Translations under genes and position numbers: made by a program | Notes under the pieces: generated by a model | Seen by the model: the letters and a program-made list of their open reading frames with translations, nothing else | Told to the model about the DNA's origin: nothing | Database searches by the model: none | From: Streptomyces piniterrae | GTDB taxonomy: Bacteria; Actinomycetota; Actinomycetes; Streptomycetales; Streptomycetaceae | Assembly (NCBI RefSeq): GCF_005048155.1 | Contig: NZ_SUMB01000010.1 | Location: 1 to 64,000 of the forward strand | Direction of reading: 5' to 3' | DNA length: 64,000 nt | In this document: piece by piece, positions 25,041 to 32,926 of the stretch | Position numbering within the stretch: the stretch's first letter is position 1 | Layout: each line of letters starts with the position of its first letter

Positions 25041-25988
25041 TCAGGCCAGCAGCCCGGAGCTCTTCCACAACCGGCGGCCCACGCCCCGCAGTACGCCGAT
25101 CTCGTCCAGGAAGTCGGTCAGCCGCCGGGCGCCGGACTGCATGACCTCGCGGCGGTGGCCGCTGGCCCGCACCTGGGCGACGGCCTCGCGCCTGTCGAGG
25201 CCGACGTTGGCGTAGACGTCCGGGTTGACGAAGGCGATGGAGAAGACCCGGGCCGCCTCACCGGAGCTGATACGGGTCAACTCCCGCTCCCAGCGCGGCG
25301 CGGTGACCATCTGCCTGCGCAGTTCCTCGCGCGCGTACCGGACATGCCGGGCCTCCTCGACGACATGGATGCGGGTCACGCCGCGGACGATGGTCTGCAC
25401 CCGCTCGTCCGGGAAGGTCAGCCGCTGCATCCAGTCCAGGATCTCCTCGCCGAGCAGGGTGCAGGCGAAGGAACCCGGGGTGGTGGAGACCGTCTTGAGG
25501 ATCCGGGCGAGGTTGTGGTTGAGCCGGGAGACCGGGTACGTCGGTGCGCCGCCCTTGTGGATCATGCGCGCGAACATCTTGGAGTGCCGGCACTCGTCGG
25601 CTATCTCGGTGAGCGCGTAACGCACATGTGCGCTGGTCACCGGCTTGTCGTAGATATGGCGCACCAGGAGCTGCATCAGGATGATCTCGAACCAGATGCC
25701 CAGTGAGGCGAGGGAGGCGGCTTCGTGCCGTGAGAGGTCCTGCTGCTGCTCCAGGGACATCCGCTTCCACAGCGGGGTGTCGTAGAGCGAGACCAGCTCC
25801 GGCGGCCAGAACCACTTGCCCTCTTCGAGGGGCGCGTCCCAGTCGAGTTCGGTGTCGGGGTCGAAGGAGTGCTTGGCGGAGGAGTCGAGCAGTCGCTCGG
25901 CGACCTGTTCCCGGTCCTTGAGCAGCCCGAGGGCGTCCCGCAGGACTTCGGTATCCGTCACGGTCATTGCGGTGGGCGCGCTCGTCAT
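25041..25988 (-). CDS. AurF-like diiron oxygenase
   Basis: Non-haem diiron protein of 315 residues of the p-aminobenzoate N-oxygenase (AurF) type. Two iron-binding ExxxH/ExxH motifs are visible (EIADECRH and VVEEARH), plus further carboxylates in helices (RHEAASLASLGIWFE, LLGEEILDW), giving the four-helix metal site. AurF-type enzymes oxidise aromatic amines, but many homologues are uncharacterised, so the substrate is open. The ATG at 25988 has GAGGT about 10 nt upstream; ATG 25967 is a weaker choice. It is divergent from a second diiron-type gene, sharing a 172-bp region, and upstream of a TetR gene. Confidence 0.85.
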   Translation of the reverse strand: MTSAPTAMTVTDTEVLRDALGLLKDREQVAERLLDSSAKHSFDPDTELDWDAPLEEGKWFWPPELVSLYDTPLWKRMSLEQQQDLSRHEAASLASLGIWFEIILMQLLVRHIYDKPVTSAHVRYALTEIADECRHSKMFARMIHKGGAPTYPVSRLNHNLARILKTVSTTPGSFACTLLGEEILDWMQRLTFPDERVQTIVRGVTRIHVVEEARHVRYAREELRRQMVTAPRWERELTRISSGEAARVFSIAFVNPDVYANVGLDRREAVAQVRASGHRREVMQSGARRLTDFLDEIGVLRGVGRRLWKSSGLLA

Positions 25989-26160
25989 GGCTGTGGCTAC
26001 CTCGCTAGTGGGGTTACCCGCGGTCGCATCTTATGAGACTGCGTGTCAGCAAGGACGTCAATCCCTTCTGCGCGAGTTATTGACCCTTCAGTAAGAAACG
26101 TGTGAGCCTGCCAACCACCACCCGGGGCAAGGCGTTTGGCGACCCAAGGAGGCGGCGTCC

Positions 26161-27273
26161 GTGTCGACCCGAGATCTGTACGTCCAGGACCCAGGCGAGC
26201 CCCTGTGGAAGGTGCCCGCCTCCGGCGCGGCCCGTTTCAGCTGGGACTACGACGACGGACGGGACCGGCTGCTCGCCCTCTACCAGAAGGGCAAGGACAA
26301 GCAGTGGGACGCCACCCTGCGCATCGACTGGGACCTGGAGGTCGACCCCAAGGACCCGCTCGGGACCCCCGATGAGTCGATGTCCCTGTATGGCACCAAG
26401 TACTGGGACAAAATGACGGAGAAGGACCGCGGCGATCTGCGCCAGCACTACACGTCCTGGCAGTTCAGCCAGTTCCTGCACGGCGAACAGGGAGCGATGG
26501 TGTGCGCCGCGCGGATCGTGGAGTCCGTCCCGGACCTCGACGCCAAGTTCTACTCCGCCACCCAGACCATGGACGAGGCCCGGCACGCCGAGATCTACAG
26601 CCGCTTCCTCCAGGACAAGGTCGGGATGCTCTACCCGATAAACGACAACCTCCAGGCGCTGCTCGGCGACACCCTGAGGGACTCCCGCTGGGACATGCCG
26701 TATCTGGGCATGCAGGTGCTGATCGAGGGCCTCGCGCTGGCCGCCTTCGGCATGATCCGCGACACCACCACCAAGCCGCTGCCCAAGCAGATCCTGGCCT
26801 ACGTCATGCAGGACGAGGCCCGCCATGTCGCCTTCGGGCGGATGGCGCTGCGCGACTACTACAAGCAGCTCACCGACGCCGAACTGCGCGAGCGCGAGGA
26901 CTTCGTCATCGAGGGCTGCTACCTGATGCGCGACCGGCTTCGCGGCCTGGAGGTCCTGGAGAACTTCGGCATTCCACCGCAGGAGGCCGCCGAATTCACC
27001 GAGCGCTCCGAATTCCTGCATCTCTTCCGGAAACTGCTGTTCAGCCGGATCGTGCCGTGTGTGAAGGACATCGGCCTGTGGGGCGAGCGGTTGCAGCGCG
27101 CCTACGTCGACATGGGCGTCTTCGAGATGGGCGACGCCAACCTGGACCAGCTGATGGAGCAGGACGAGGAACTGGCCGAGAAGCTCGACGCGGAACGCTT
27201 CGCGGCCGAGGAGGAGGCCCGTACGGCGGAGGTCGCGGCGGCGATCGAGGAGGGGGCGGCGGAGGAGAGCTGA
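26161..27273 (+). CDS. Ferritin-like/R2-like diiron protein
   Basis: Cytoplasmic diiron-type protein of 370 residues. Two EARH motifs (MDEARHAEIYSRF and MQDEARHVAFGR) together with LHGEQGAM and LIEGLALAAFG provide the ligand set of the ferritin/ribonucleotide-reductase-R2-like superfamily. The C-terminal 40 residues are an acidic Ala/Glu helix. The GTG has AAGGAGG well placed upstream. It differs in sequence from the neighbouring AurF-like protein, so the pair is not a simple tandem duplication. It may be an oxygenase or oxidase acting together with its divergent neighbour; no substrate can be named. Confidence 0.82.
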   Translation: MSTRDLYVQDPGEPLWKVPASGAARFSWDYDDGRDRLLALYQKGKDKQWDATLRIDWDLEVDPKDPLGTPDESMSLYGTKYWDKMTEKDRGDLRQHYTSWQFSQFLHGEQGAMVCAARIVESVPDLDAKFYSATQTMDEARHAEIYSRFLQDKVGMLYPINDNLQALLGDTLRDSRWDMPYLGMQVLIEGLALAAFGMIRDTTTKPLPKQILAYVMQDEARHVAFGRMALRDYYKQLTDAELREREDFVIEGCYLMRDRLRGLEVLENFGIPPQEAAEFTERSEFLHLFRKLLFSRIVPCVKDIGLWGERLQRAYVDMGVFEMGDANLDQLMEQDEELAEKLDAERFAAEEEARTAEVAAAIEEGAAEES

Positions 27274-27305
27274 CCGAGGGCGGTCCCCGCTCCCCGGCGC
27301 CACAC

Positions 27306-27617
27306 TCAGTTCAGCTGCCGGAACAGCTCCCCGCACACCAGCCAGCAGGCCACCACGCCCGCCAGCGCCACACAGGCCCGGCGGAACTGGTCCCGCCAGT
27401 TCCGGACGATGACAAAGAGCCCCGCATACGTACCGAGCAGAGTCAGCACCGGGATCCACCACAGTCCCGGATTCCTTCGCACCGCAACCCAGAGGAAGAC
27501 CCACGGGGCTCCCAGGCCGAGGACCGCCATTGCCCGCTGGTAGAAGCGGACCTTCCAGTCCGGAAGCCCGTCTCGCGGCAAAGGGTCTCCCATGTCGGGG
27601 AGTTCTGGCTGGGTCAC
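27306..27617 (-). CDS. Small integral membrane protein
   Basis: Hypothetical membrane protein of 103 residues with three hydrophobic helices (around LGLGAPWVFLWVAV, IPVLTLLGTYAGLFVIV and CVALAGVVACWLVC). The GTG at 27617 is preferred because AAGGAG lies 5-6 nt upstream; ATG 27593 is an alternative. It is divergent from the ADP-ribosylglycohydrolase gene, with only 64 bp between the starts. No family was recognised. Confidence 0.7.
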   Translation of the reverse strand: MTQPELPDMGDPLPRDGLPDWKVRFYQRAMAVLGLGAPWVFLWVAVRRNPGLWWIPVLTLLGTYAGLFVIVRNWRDQFRRACVALAGVVACWLVCGELFRQLN

Positions 27618-27681
27618 GTCTCTCCTTGCTCGTTGCTCGCCGGCCCAGACGGGGAGGATCTTGCCATGGCAGGATCCCCGC

Positions 27682-28584
27682 ATGGACGACCGAGCACGAG
27701 CCGCCGCATACGCAAGCCTCGAAGGGCTGGCATTCGGTGACGCCTTCGGGGAGCGCTTCTTCCGGCTGTTCCGCCCGGAGGCCGAGGCCCGGCAGCTGAT
27801 TGCCGAGCGCCGTACACCGCCCGATCCGCACTGGCACTGGACCGACGACACCGCGATGGCGCTCGCCCTCCTGCGCGTACTCCGGAAGCACGGAGAGGTG
27901 GAACTCCAGCCGCTGGCAAGGGAGTTCGCGGAAACGTACAAGGCCGACCCGGGCCGCGGCTACGGCTCCGGCATGCACGCGCTGCTGCCCCGCGTCGCCG
28001 CGTCCCCCGACGAGTGGGCGGAACTGGCGTCCGCGCTCTTCGGCGGCGAGGGCAGCCTCGGCAACGGGGCGGCGATGAGGGTCGCGCCGCTCGGCGCCTG
28101 GTTCCACGACGACCTGGATCGCGTCGTGGAGCAGGCGGCGCGCTCGGCGCGGGTCACCCATGCCCACCCCGAGGGCATCGCGGGCGCGGTGGCGGTGGCC
28201 GTCGCGGCGGCGCTCTCGGCCCGTGGCCGTGCGCCGGAACTCACCGCGGTCGCCGCCCGCACCCCCGACGGCCCGGTACGCGAAGGCCTGCTGCGGGCCG
28301 CCGGGCTGCCCCCGGAAACCACCCCCGAACAGGCCGCCGAGATCCTCGGCAACGGCCGCCGAATCCGCGCCGACGACACCGTCCCGTTCGCCCTGTGGTG
28401 CGCCGCCCGGCATCCCGGCGATCTGGAGTCCGCCCTCTGGACGACCGCCGCGGGCCTGGGTGATGTGGACACCACCTGTGCGATCGCGGGCGGGGTGGTG
28501 GGAGCCCGTACGGGGGTGGAGGCTCTCCCGGCGGACTGGGCGCTGCGGCGGGAATCGCTGCCCGTGTGGATCGGCGAGCTCTAG
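27682..28584 (+). CDS. ADP-ribosylglycohydrolase family protein
   Basis: Mg-dependent hydrolase of 300 residues of the DraG/ADP-ribosylglycohydrolase fold, which removes ADP-ribose from modified molecules. Metal-binding motifs are present: GLAFGDAFGE near the N-terminus, WTDDTAMALALL (TDDT), GNGAAMRVAPLG, and GDVDTTCAIAGGVVGA near the C-terminus (the DxDT pair). The ATG at 27682 has AGGA 8 nt upstream. No partner ADP-ribosyltransferase is seen in the window, so the substrate could be protein, nucleic acid or a small metabolite. Confidence 0.9.
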   Translation: MDDRARAAAYASLEGLAFGDAFGERFFRLFRPEAEARQLIAERRTPPDPHWHWTDDTAMALALLRVLRKHGEVELQPLAREFAETYKADPGRGYGSGMHALLPRVAASPDEWAELASALFGGEGSLGNGAAMRVAPLGAWFHDDLDRVVEQAARSARVTHAHPEGIAGAVAVAVAAALSARGRAPELTAVAARTPDGPVREGLLRAAGLPPETTPEQAAEILGNGRRIRADDTVPFALWCAARHPGDLESALWTTAAGLGDVDTTCAIAGGVVGARTGVEALPADWALRRESLPVWIGEL

Positions 28585-28661
28585 CGCCTACCGCACGGGG
28601 CCGACCGCTCGGGGCCTACCGCACCGGCCCTGCCGCGCGCTGCCCGCGGGCGGAGCAGGAA

Positions 28662-29132
28662 CTACCCGGCCAGCCCCAACAGCGCCCGCACCCGCGCGTA
28701 CTTGGCCGTCAGCCGCTCCCGCGTCGGGGCGTCCAGGACGGCGAGCCGGGCCGGATCGGCGTTGTGCGCGAGGTCGGACTCCTTCACCAGCAGCGCGCCG
28801 GGCGTGGCCAGGATGCGGGCGGTGTACTCCTCGACCGGCTCGCCCGCGCGCTTGGTGACGGCGAGGATCATGTCCTTCGTCGCGGGGGTGAGCGCCGCGT
28901 CGGCCAGCCATGCGCGGCTCAGCGCGGCGTCCTCCACCGCGTCGTGCAGCCACGCCGCGGCGATCTGCTCGTCGCTGCCGCCTCGTTCGCGTACGCCCGC
29001 CGCGACCGCGGCCAGATGCTCGGCATACGGGCGGCCCGCCTTGTCCGTCTGACCCGAGTGCGCGCGCCGGGCCAGCGCTTCCACCTCGGCCAGGGAGAGC
29101 AGCGGGCGCGGGGGAGGAGTCGTGTCGGCCAT
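28662..29132 (-). CDS. HD-domain hydrolase, possible small alarmone hydrolase
   Basis: 156-residue HD-superfamily protein. It has AHSGQTDKAGRPYAEHL, the metal-binding HD in WLHDAVEDA, and KESDLAHNADPARL at the C-terminal side, the order seen in the hydrolase half of RelA/SpoT and in stand-alone Mesh1-type proteins. This suggests a (p)ppGpp pyrophosphohydrolase, but other HD phosphohydrolases share these motifs. No synthetase domain is present. It ends before the ADP-ribosylglycohydrolase gene (convergent) and is followed upstream by the PBP gene on the same strand. Confidence 0.75.
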   Translation of the reverse strand: MADTTPPPRPLLSLAEVEALARRAHSGQTDKAGRPYAEHLAAVAAGVRERGGSDEQIAAAWLHDAVEDAALSRAWLADAALTPATKDMILAVTKRAGEPVEEYTARILATPGALLVKESDLAHNADPARLAVLDAPTRERLTAKYARVRALLGLAG

Positions 29133-29178
29133 GCGGTCATTGTGGCCGACGGGGGCCGGCGGGTAGGCGGCACGGGTC

Positions 29179-30717
29179 TCAGTCCAGCGCCGCCCGCATG
29201 ACCGCGCGGGCGATCGGCGCCGCGCCGTCGCTGTCCGCGCGGACGGTGGCTGTGCCCTCTGGGTTCTCCGGCTCTTCCGGGTTCTCCGGGCCCTCTGTGT
29301 TCTCCGGGTTCTCCGGGTTCTCCGGGTTCGCCACGACGTTCTCCGGGTCCTCCACGACCACGGCCACCGCCACCGCGGGCTGCATGCGGTCCTTGGCCCG
29401 CGCCCAGGAGAGGAACCAGGCGTACGGGGTGCCCTCGTTGTGCGGGTCGTACGGGGCGGTGCCGCCCTTGCCGCCGACGGTGACGCCCTCGATGGCGGCC
29501 TGCCGTCCGCTGCCGTGCGCCACGACGTCGACCATCATCTCCTGGAGCCGCTGGGCGGTGGCCGGGCCCATCGCCTGCCGCGCGCGGCGGTGGCTGCTGC
29601 TGAAGACGGTGGTCCCGTCCGCGTCGGTCACCCGGTCGACGAGCCGTGGCGGGGTCAGCGTCCCGTCGTTGGCGACCGCCGCCGCGACCATCGCCATCTG
29701 GAGCGGGGTGGCGGTGGTGCGGTACCGCCCGATGGCGGACTGTGCGACCTGCGCCGGGGCCATCCGGGTGCCGAAGGTGCTGGGCACGACGGGGGAGGGG
29801 ATGCGCAGGCCGCGGCCGTCGAAGCCGAAGCCCCGCGCCGCGTCGGCCATGCCGCGCGCCCCGATGCCGGCGCCCAGCCGTGCGAAGACGGTGTCGCAGG
29901 AGGCCAGGAAGGCGGCCCTGAGGGTGGCGTGCGCGCAGCCCGTCGACGGGTTGCCGAACCGGCCGCCGGCGCCGCCCGGCGGGTACGGATCGGGGGCGTC
30001 CGCAGGGGCGTCGATATCGGTGACCAGGCCGCTGTCCAGCGCGGCCGCCGCCGTGACGACCTCGAAGGCGGAGCCGGGCGGATAGGTCTGCCGGATCGCC
30101 CGGTTGAGCAACGGCCGGTCCGCGTCGTTGTTGAGCCGCAGCCAGGCCGCGCCGGCCGAAGGACCGTTGCCGGACAGCTCGCCCGGGTCGTACGAAGGGG
30201 TGCTGGCCAGCGCCAGGATCCGGCCGGTGCGCGGCTCGATCGCGACCACCGCGCCCTTGCGGGGGCCCAGCCCGTCGAACGCGGCGCGCTGGGTGTCGGG
30301 CCGGATGGTGGTGACGACATTGCCGCCCGGCCGGTGGGCGCGCGCCAGCTCGTCCCACCAGGCGAAGGTGGTGAGCCGCTCATCGGTGCCGGAGAGGATG
30401 CCGTCCTCGGCGCGCTCGATCTGGGAGGTGCCGAATTCCTGCGAGGAGTAGCCGGTGACCGGTGCGTACAGCGGTCCTTCGGTGTACGTCCGCTCGTAGC
30501 GCAGCCGGCCGCCGCTGTCCCGGGAGCCGGTGACCGGCCTGCCCGCCACCAGGACGGCGCCGCGCGGCTGCGCGTAACGGGCCATCACCGTACGGCGGTT
30601 GGCGGCGTTCCCGGTGTACTCGTCCGCCGCGAAGAGCTGCACCCGCGCGGCGTTGACCAGCAGCGCGACCAGTAGCAGGAGGGTGAAGGCGGCGGTGTGC
30701 CGGATGCAGCGGATCAC
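29179..30717 (-). CDS. Penicillin-binding protein-like (class B) with degenerate active site
   Basis: Membrane-anchored protein of 512 residues with the architecture of a class B PBP: a TM helix (about 8-28), the dimerisation/pedestal region (about 40-150) and a transpeptidase-like domain (about 160-480). All three catalytic signatures are altered: SxxK reads S216-A-F-E219, SxN reads S273-C-D275, and KTG reads K417-G-G419. With the general base Lys lost, transpeptidase activity is unlikely. The GTG overlaps the stop of the SEDS gene (GTGA), so it is the partner of that polymerase. A Pro-Glu-Asn repeat tail ends the protein. A role as scaffold or allosteric partner is inferred. Confidence 0.88.
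   Translation of the reverse strand: MIRCIRHTAAFTLLLLVALLVNAARVQLFAADEYTGNAANRRTVMARYAQPRGAVLVAGRPVTGSRDSGGRLRYERTYTEGPLYAPVTGYSSQEFGTSQIERAEDGILSGTDERLTTFAWWDELARAHRPGGNVVTTIRPDTQRAAFDGLGPRKGAVVAIEPRTGRILALASTPSYDPGELSGNGPSAGAAWLRLNNDADRPLLNRAIRQTYPPGSAFEVVTAAAALDSGLVTDIDAPADAPDPYPPGGAGGRFGNPSTGCAHATLRAAFLASCDTVFARLGAGIGARGMADAARGFGFDGRGLRIPSPVVPSTFGTRMAPAQVAQSAIGRYRTTATPLQMAMVAAAVANDGTLTPPRLVDRVTDADGTTVFSSSHRRARQAMGPATAQRLQEMMVDVVAHGSGRQAAIEGVTVGGKGGTAPYDPHNEGTPYAWFLSWARAKDRMQPAVAVAVVVEDPENVVANPENPENPENTEGPENPEEPENPEGTATVRADSDGAAPIARAVMRAALD
29261..29352 (-). repeat. 9-bp tandem repeats encoding a PEN/EN-P tail
   Basis: Repeated copies of GTTCTCCGG (plus strand) near the 3' end of the PBP-like gene encode NPE/PEN units. 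Unit identity is high, and a length that is a multiple of 9 keeps the frame, so copy number can vary harmlessly. Confidence 0.85.
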
Positions 30718-32126
30718 CGGCCGGCCTCGGGGAGGACCGGGCCTGGCCGGCAGCCCGTGGCGGGCAGATCGCTCACCTCCGGCCGTGGCGCGTGCGCCCG
30801 GTCGCTGATCCGCAGCAGCAGCGCGATGATGATCCAGTTGGTGACGACGGACGACCCGCCCTGGGCGAGGAACGGCATCGCCATCCCGGTCAGCGGGATC
30901 AGCCCCATCACCCCGCCCGCGATGACGAAGACCTGGATGGCGGGCAGGGTGGCGAGGCCGACGGCGAGCAGGCTGCCGAACGGGTCGCCCAGGGCGAGCG
31001 CGGCGCGGTAGCCGCGGGCCACCAGCAGGGCGTAGAGCGTGAAGAGGGCGGTCAGTCCGGCCAGTCCCAGTTCCTCGCCGAAGGTCGCCAGGATGAAGTC
31101 GGACTTCATGGCGAAGCCGATCAGATACGAGTGGCCCTGGCCGAGCCCGGTGCCGAGCATCCCGCCGCCGGCGAAGGCGAACAGCGACTGGGCGAGCTGG
31201 CCGGGGCCCTCGCCCGCCGCGATGCCCGCGAACGGGTGCAGCCAGTCCTGGACCCGGCTGTGGACATGCGGCTCCAGCGTCCCGACGGCGGCCGCGCCGG
31301 CGCCCGCGAGCAGCAGGCCGACGGCGATCCAGCCGGTCCGCCCGGTGGCCACGTACAGCAGGACGACGAAGACCCCGAAGAAGAGCAGCGAGGTGCCCAG
31401 ATCGCGTTCGAGGACCAGGACGGCGACGCTGAGCAGCCAGATCGCGACGATCGGGCCGAGCAGCCGGCCGGTGGGGAGTCGCAGCGGGCCCATCGTGCGC
31501 CCGGTGTGGGCCAGCGCGCCGCGGTTGGCGGCGAGATACGCCGCGAAGAAGACGGTGATGAGGATCTTCGCGAACTCGCCGGGCTGAATGGAGAATCCCG
31601 CGACCCGGATCCAGATCCTGGCGCCGTTGAGGGCGGGGAAGAGAATCGGCGCGGCCATCAGGAGCAGCGCCAGGGCCGCGCAGACGTAGGCGTACCGCTG
31701 GAGCATCCGGTGGTCGCGCAGCAGCACCACCACCGCGGTGAACAGTGCGACGCCGACCGTGGACCAGATCAGCTGGATGGGCGCGGCCAGGTCGCCGGGC
31801 GTTTCCAGATCGAGCCGGTAGATCAGCACCAGGCCGAGCCCGTTGAGGAGTACGGCGATGGGGAGCAGCAGCGGGTCGGCGTACGGGGCGCGGAACCGGA
31901 TGGCGAGATGGGCCAGCAGCGCCAGGCCGCCGAGCCCGGCGCCATAGCCGGCTGCGCCGCCCGGGACGGCATGTGTCTTGGCCAGGCCCACGGCGAGATA
32001 GCCGCAGACGCTGATGAGGACGGCGGCCACCAGCAGGGCCAGTTCGATGCCGCGTCGTGGGGGACACGGTGGCGGCGGGGGAGTGTCCGCGGGGCGCGCG
32101 GGGGCCGCCGTTGCCGTTGCCGTCAT
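30714..32126 (-). CDS. SEDS-family peptidoglycan glycosyltransferase (FtsW/RodA-type)
   Basis: Polytopic membrane protein of 470 residues with about ten helices. SEDS proteins polymerise lipid II glycan chains in complex with a class B PBP. Signature elements: NGARIWIRVAGFSIQPGEFAK (split by helix), the conserved Asp in VLERDLGTSLL that is essential in RodA, and the late FVIAGGVMGLIPLTGMAMPFL. It starts at ATG 32126 after a Pro/Ala-rich stretch is allowed for; no ribosome binding site is evident. It is directly coupled to the PBP-like gene. No other division or elongasome genes are here, so this is an accessory SEDS pair rather than the main FtsW. Confidence 0.93.
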   Translation of the reverse strand: MTATATAAPARPADTPPPPPCPPRRGIELALLVAAVLISVCGYLAVGLAKTHAVPGGAAGYGAGLGGLALLAHLAIRFRAPYADPLLLPIAVLLNGLGLVLIYRLDLETPGDLAAPIQLIWSTVGVALFTAVVVLLRDHRMLQRYAYVCAALALLLMAAPILFPALNGARIWIRVAGFSIQPGEFAKILITVFFAAYLAANRGALAHTGRTMGPLRLPTGRLLGPIVAIWLLSVAVLVLERDLGTSLLFFGVFVVLLYVATGRTGWIAVGLLLAGAGAAAVGTLEPHVHSRVQDWLHPFAGIAAGEGPGQLAQSLFAFAGGGMLGTGLGQGHSYLIGFAMKSDFILATFGEELGLAGLTALFTLYALLVARGYRAALALGDPFGSLLAVGLATLPAIQVFVIAGGVMGLIPLTGMAMPFLAQGGSSVVTNWIIIALLLRISDRAHAPRPEVSDLPATGCRPGPVLPEAGR

Positions 32127-32295
32127 GGCTGGAAACGTAGCAAGCGGCGGCCCATATTTCCGTTATGCCGGAAACGGCGTTCGGGGGGTGCCCTCCGCAC
32201 ACCGCGCCGTACGCCCCGGACGGCGCGAGGCCGGCGAGGCGTACGAGCGCGGAGAATCCCTCAACCGCCGGTGCCCGGAGCGGCACCGGCGGGGA

Positions 32296-32646
32296 TCAGC
32301 ACCAGTCCGGAGCCTCCCCGATGTTCATGATGTAGCGCGCGGACGACCAGGCGTAGGAGCCGTCCTTGAGCTTGTACCAGCGGGGGTTGCCCTTGATGTT
32401 CTCGCCGTTGACCTTGCATTTGATCTTTACGATCTTGCCGTACGGGTTGCTGCCGATCACCTTGTACTTGGTGCTCGGCCCGCTGCGCTTCAGCAGGCCC
32501 GTCTTGGCGATCACCTTGCCCTTGTAGGGCCTGCGGTGGTCCTCGCCGCTCCCGACCGCCATGGCCGGACCGGCAGCGACGGCAGAGGTCAGCGCGCCCG
32601 ACAGGACGTAGAGCGCGAGCTTGCCGGACTTCGACTTCGGAAACAT
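32296..32646 (-). CDS. Small secreted SH3-domain protein
   Basis: Exported protein of 116 residues. A signal peptide (about 1-30: Lys-rich start, hydrophobic ALYVLSGALTSAVAAGPAMA) precedes a bacterial SH3 domain (about 45-112) with LLKRSGPSTKYKVIG, KIKCKVNG and WYKLKDGSYAWSSARY, the pattern of cell-wall or peptide-binding SH3b domains. It ends in DWC with one of two cysteines, which may form a disulfide with the Cys in KIKCK. The ATG has GGAGG 7 nt upstream. There is no catalytic domain. Confidence 0.9.
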   Translation of the reverse strand: MFPKSKSGKLALYVLSGALTSAVAAGPAMAVGSGEDHRRPYKGKVIAKTGLLKRSGPSTKYKVIGSNPYGKIVKIKCKVNGENIKGNPRWYKLKDGSYAWSSARYIMNIGEAPDWC

Positions 32647-32926
32647 CTGGCTTCCTCCTGCGAAGGGGAGAATCCCTGTGGGATGAGTCAAGTGGGGGTG
32701 CCGGGAGTCGGGTGACGGACGGGGTGGGGGCTGCGCCGTAGGGACGCGAGAGCCGCGCCCCAGCCCGGCTGCCCGGCTGCGAGCACGGCTTTGTATCGCT
32801 TTGTTGCGGTATGTCCGCCTCGCTTGCCTCACGCTAAAGAGACCTCGGAGGGTGCGCAACTCATCGCCCTCCGCGACGGGTGCAGCCGGGAGGCCCCCCG
32901 GCTCGGGAGATTCGCCGGGGAGATTC

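Noticed and set aside
29179..32286. A single open frame of over 1000 codons across the PBP and SEDS genes
   Set aside because: The upstream two thirds is a shadow of the SEDS gene in another frame. The SEDS frame has strong membrane-protein character and GTGA coupling, so the PBP starts at 30717.
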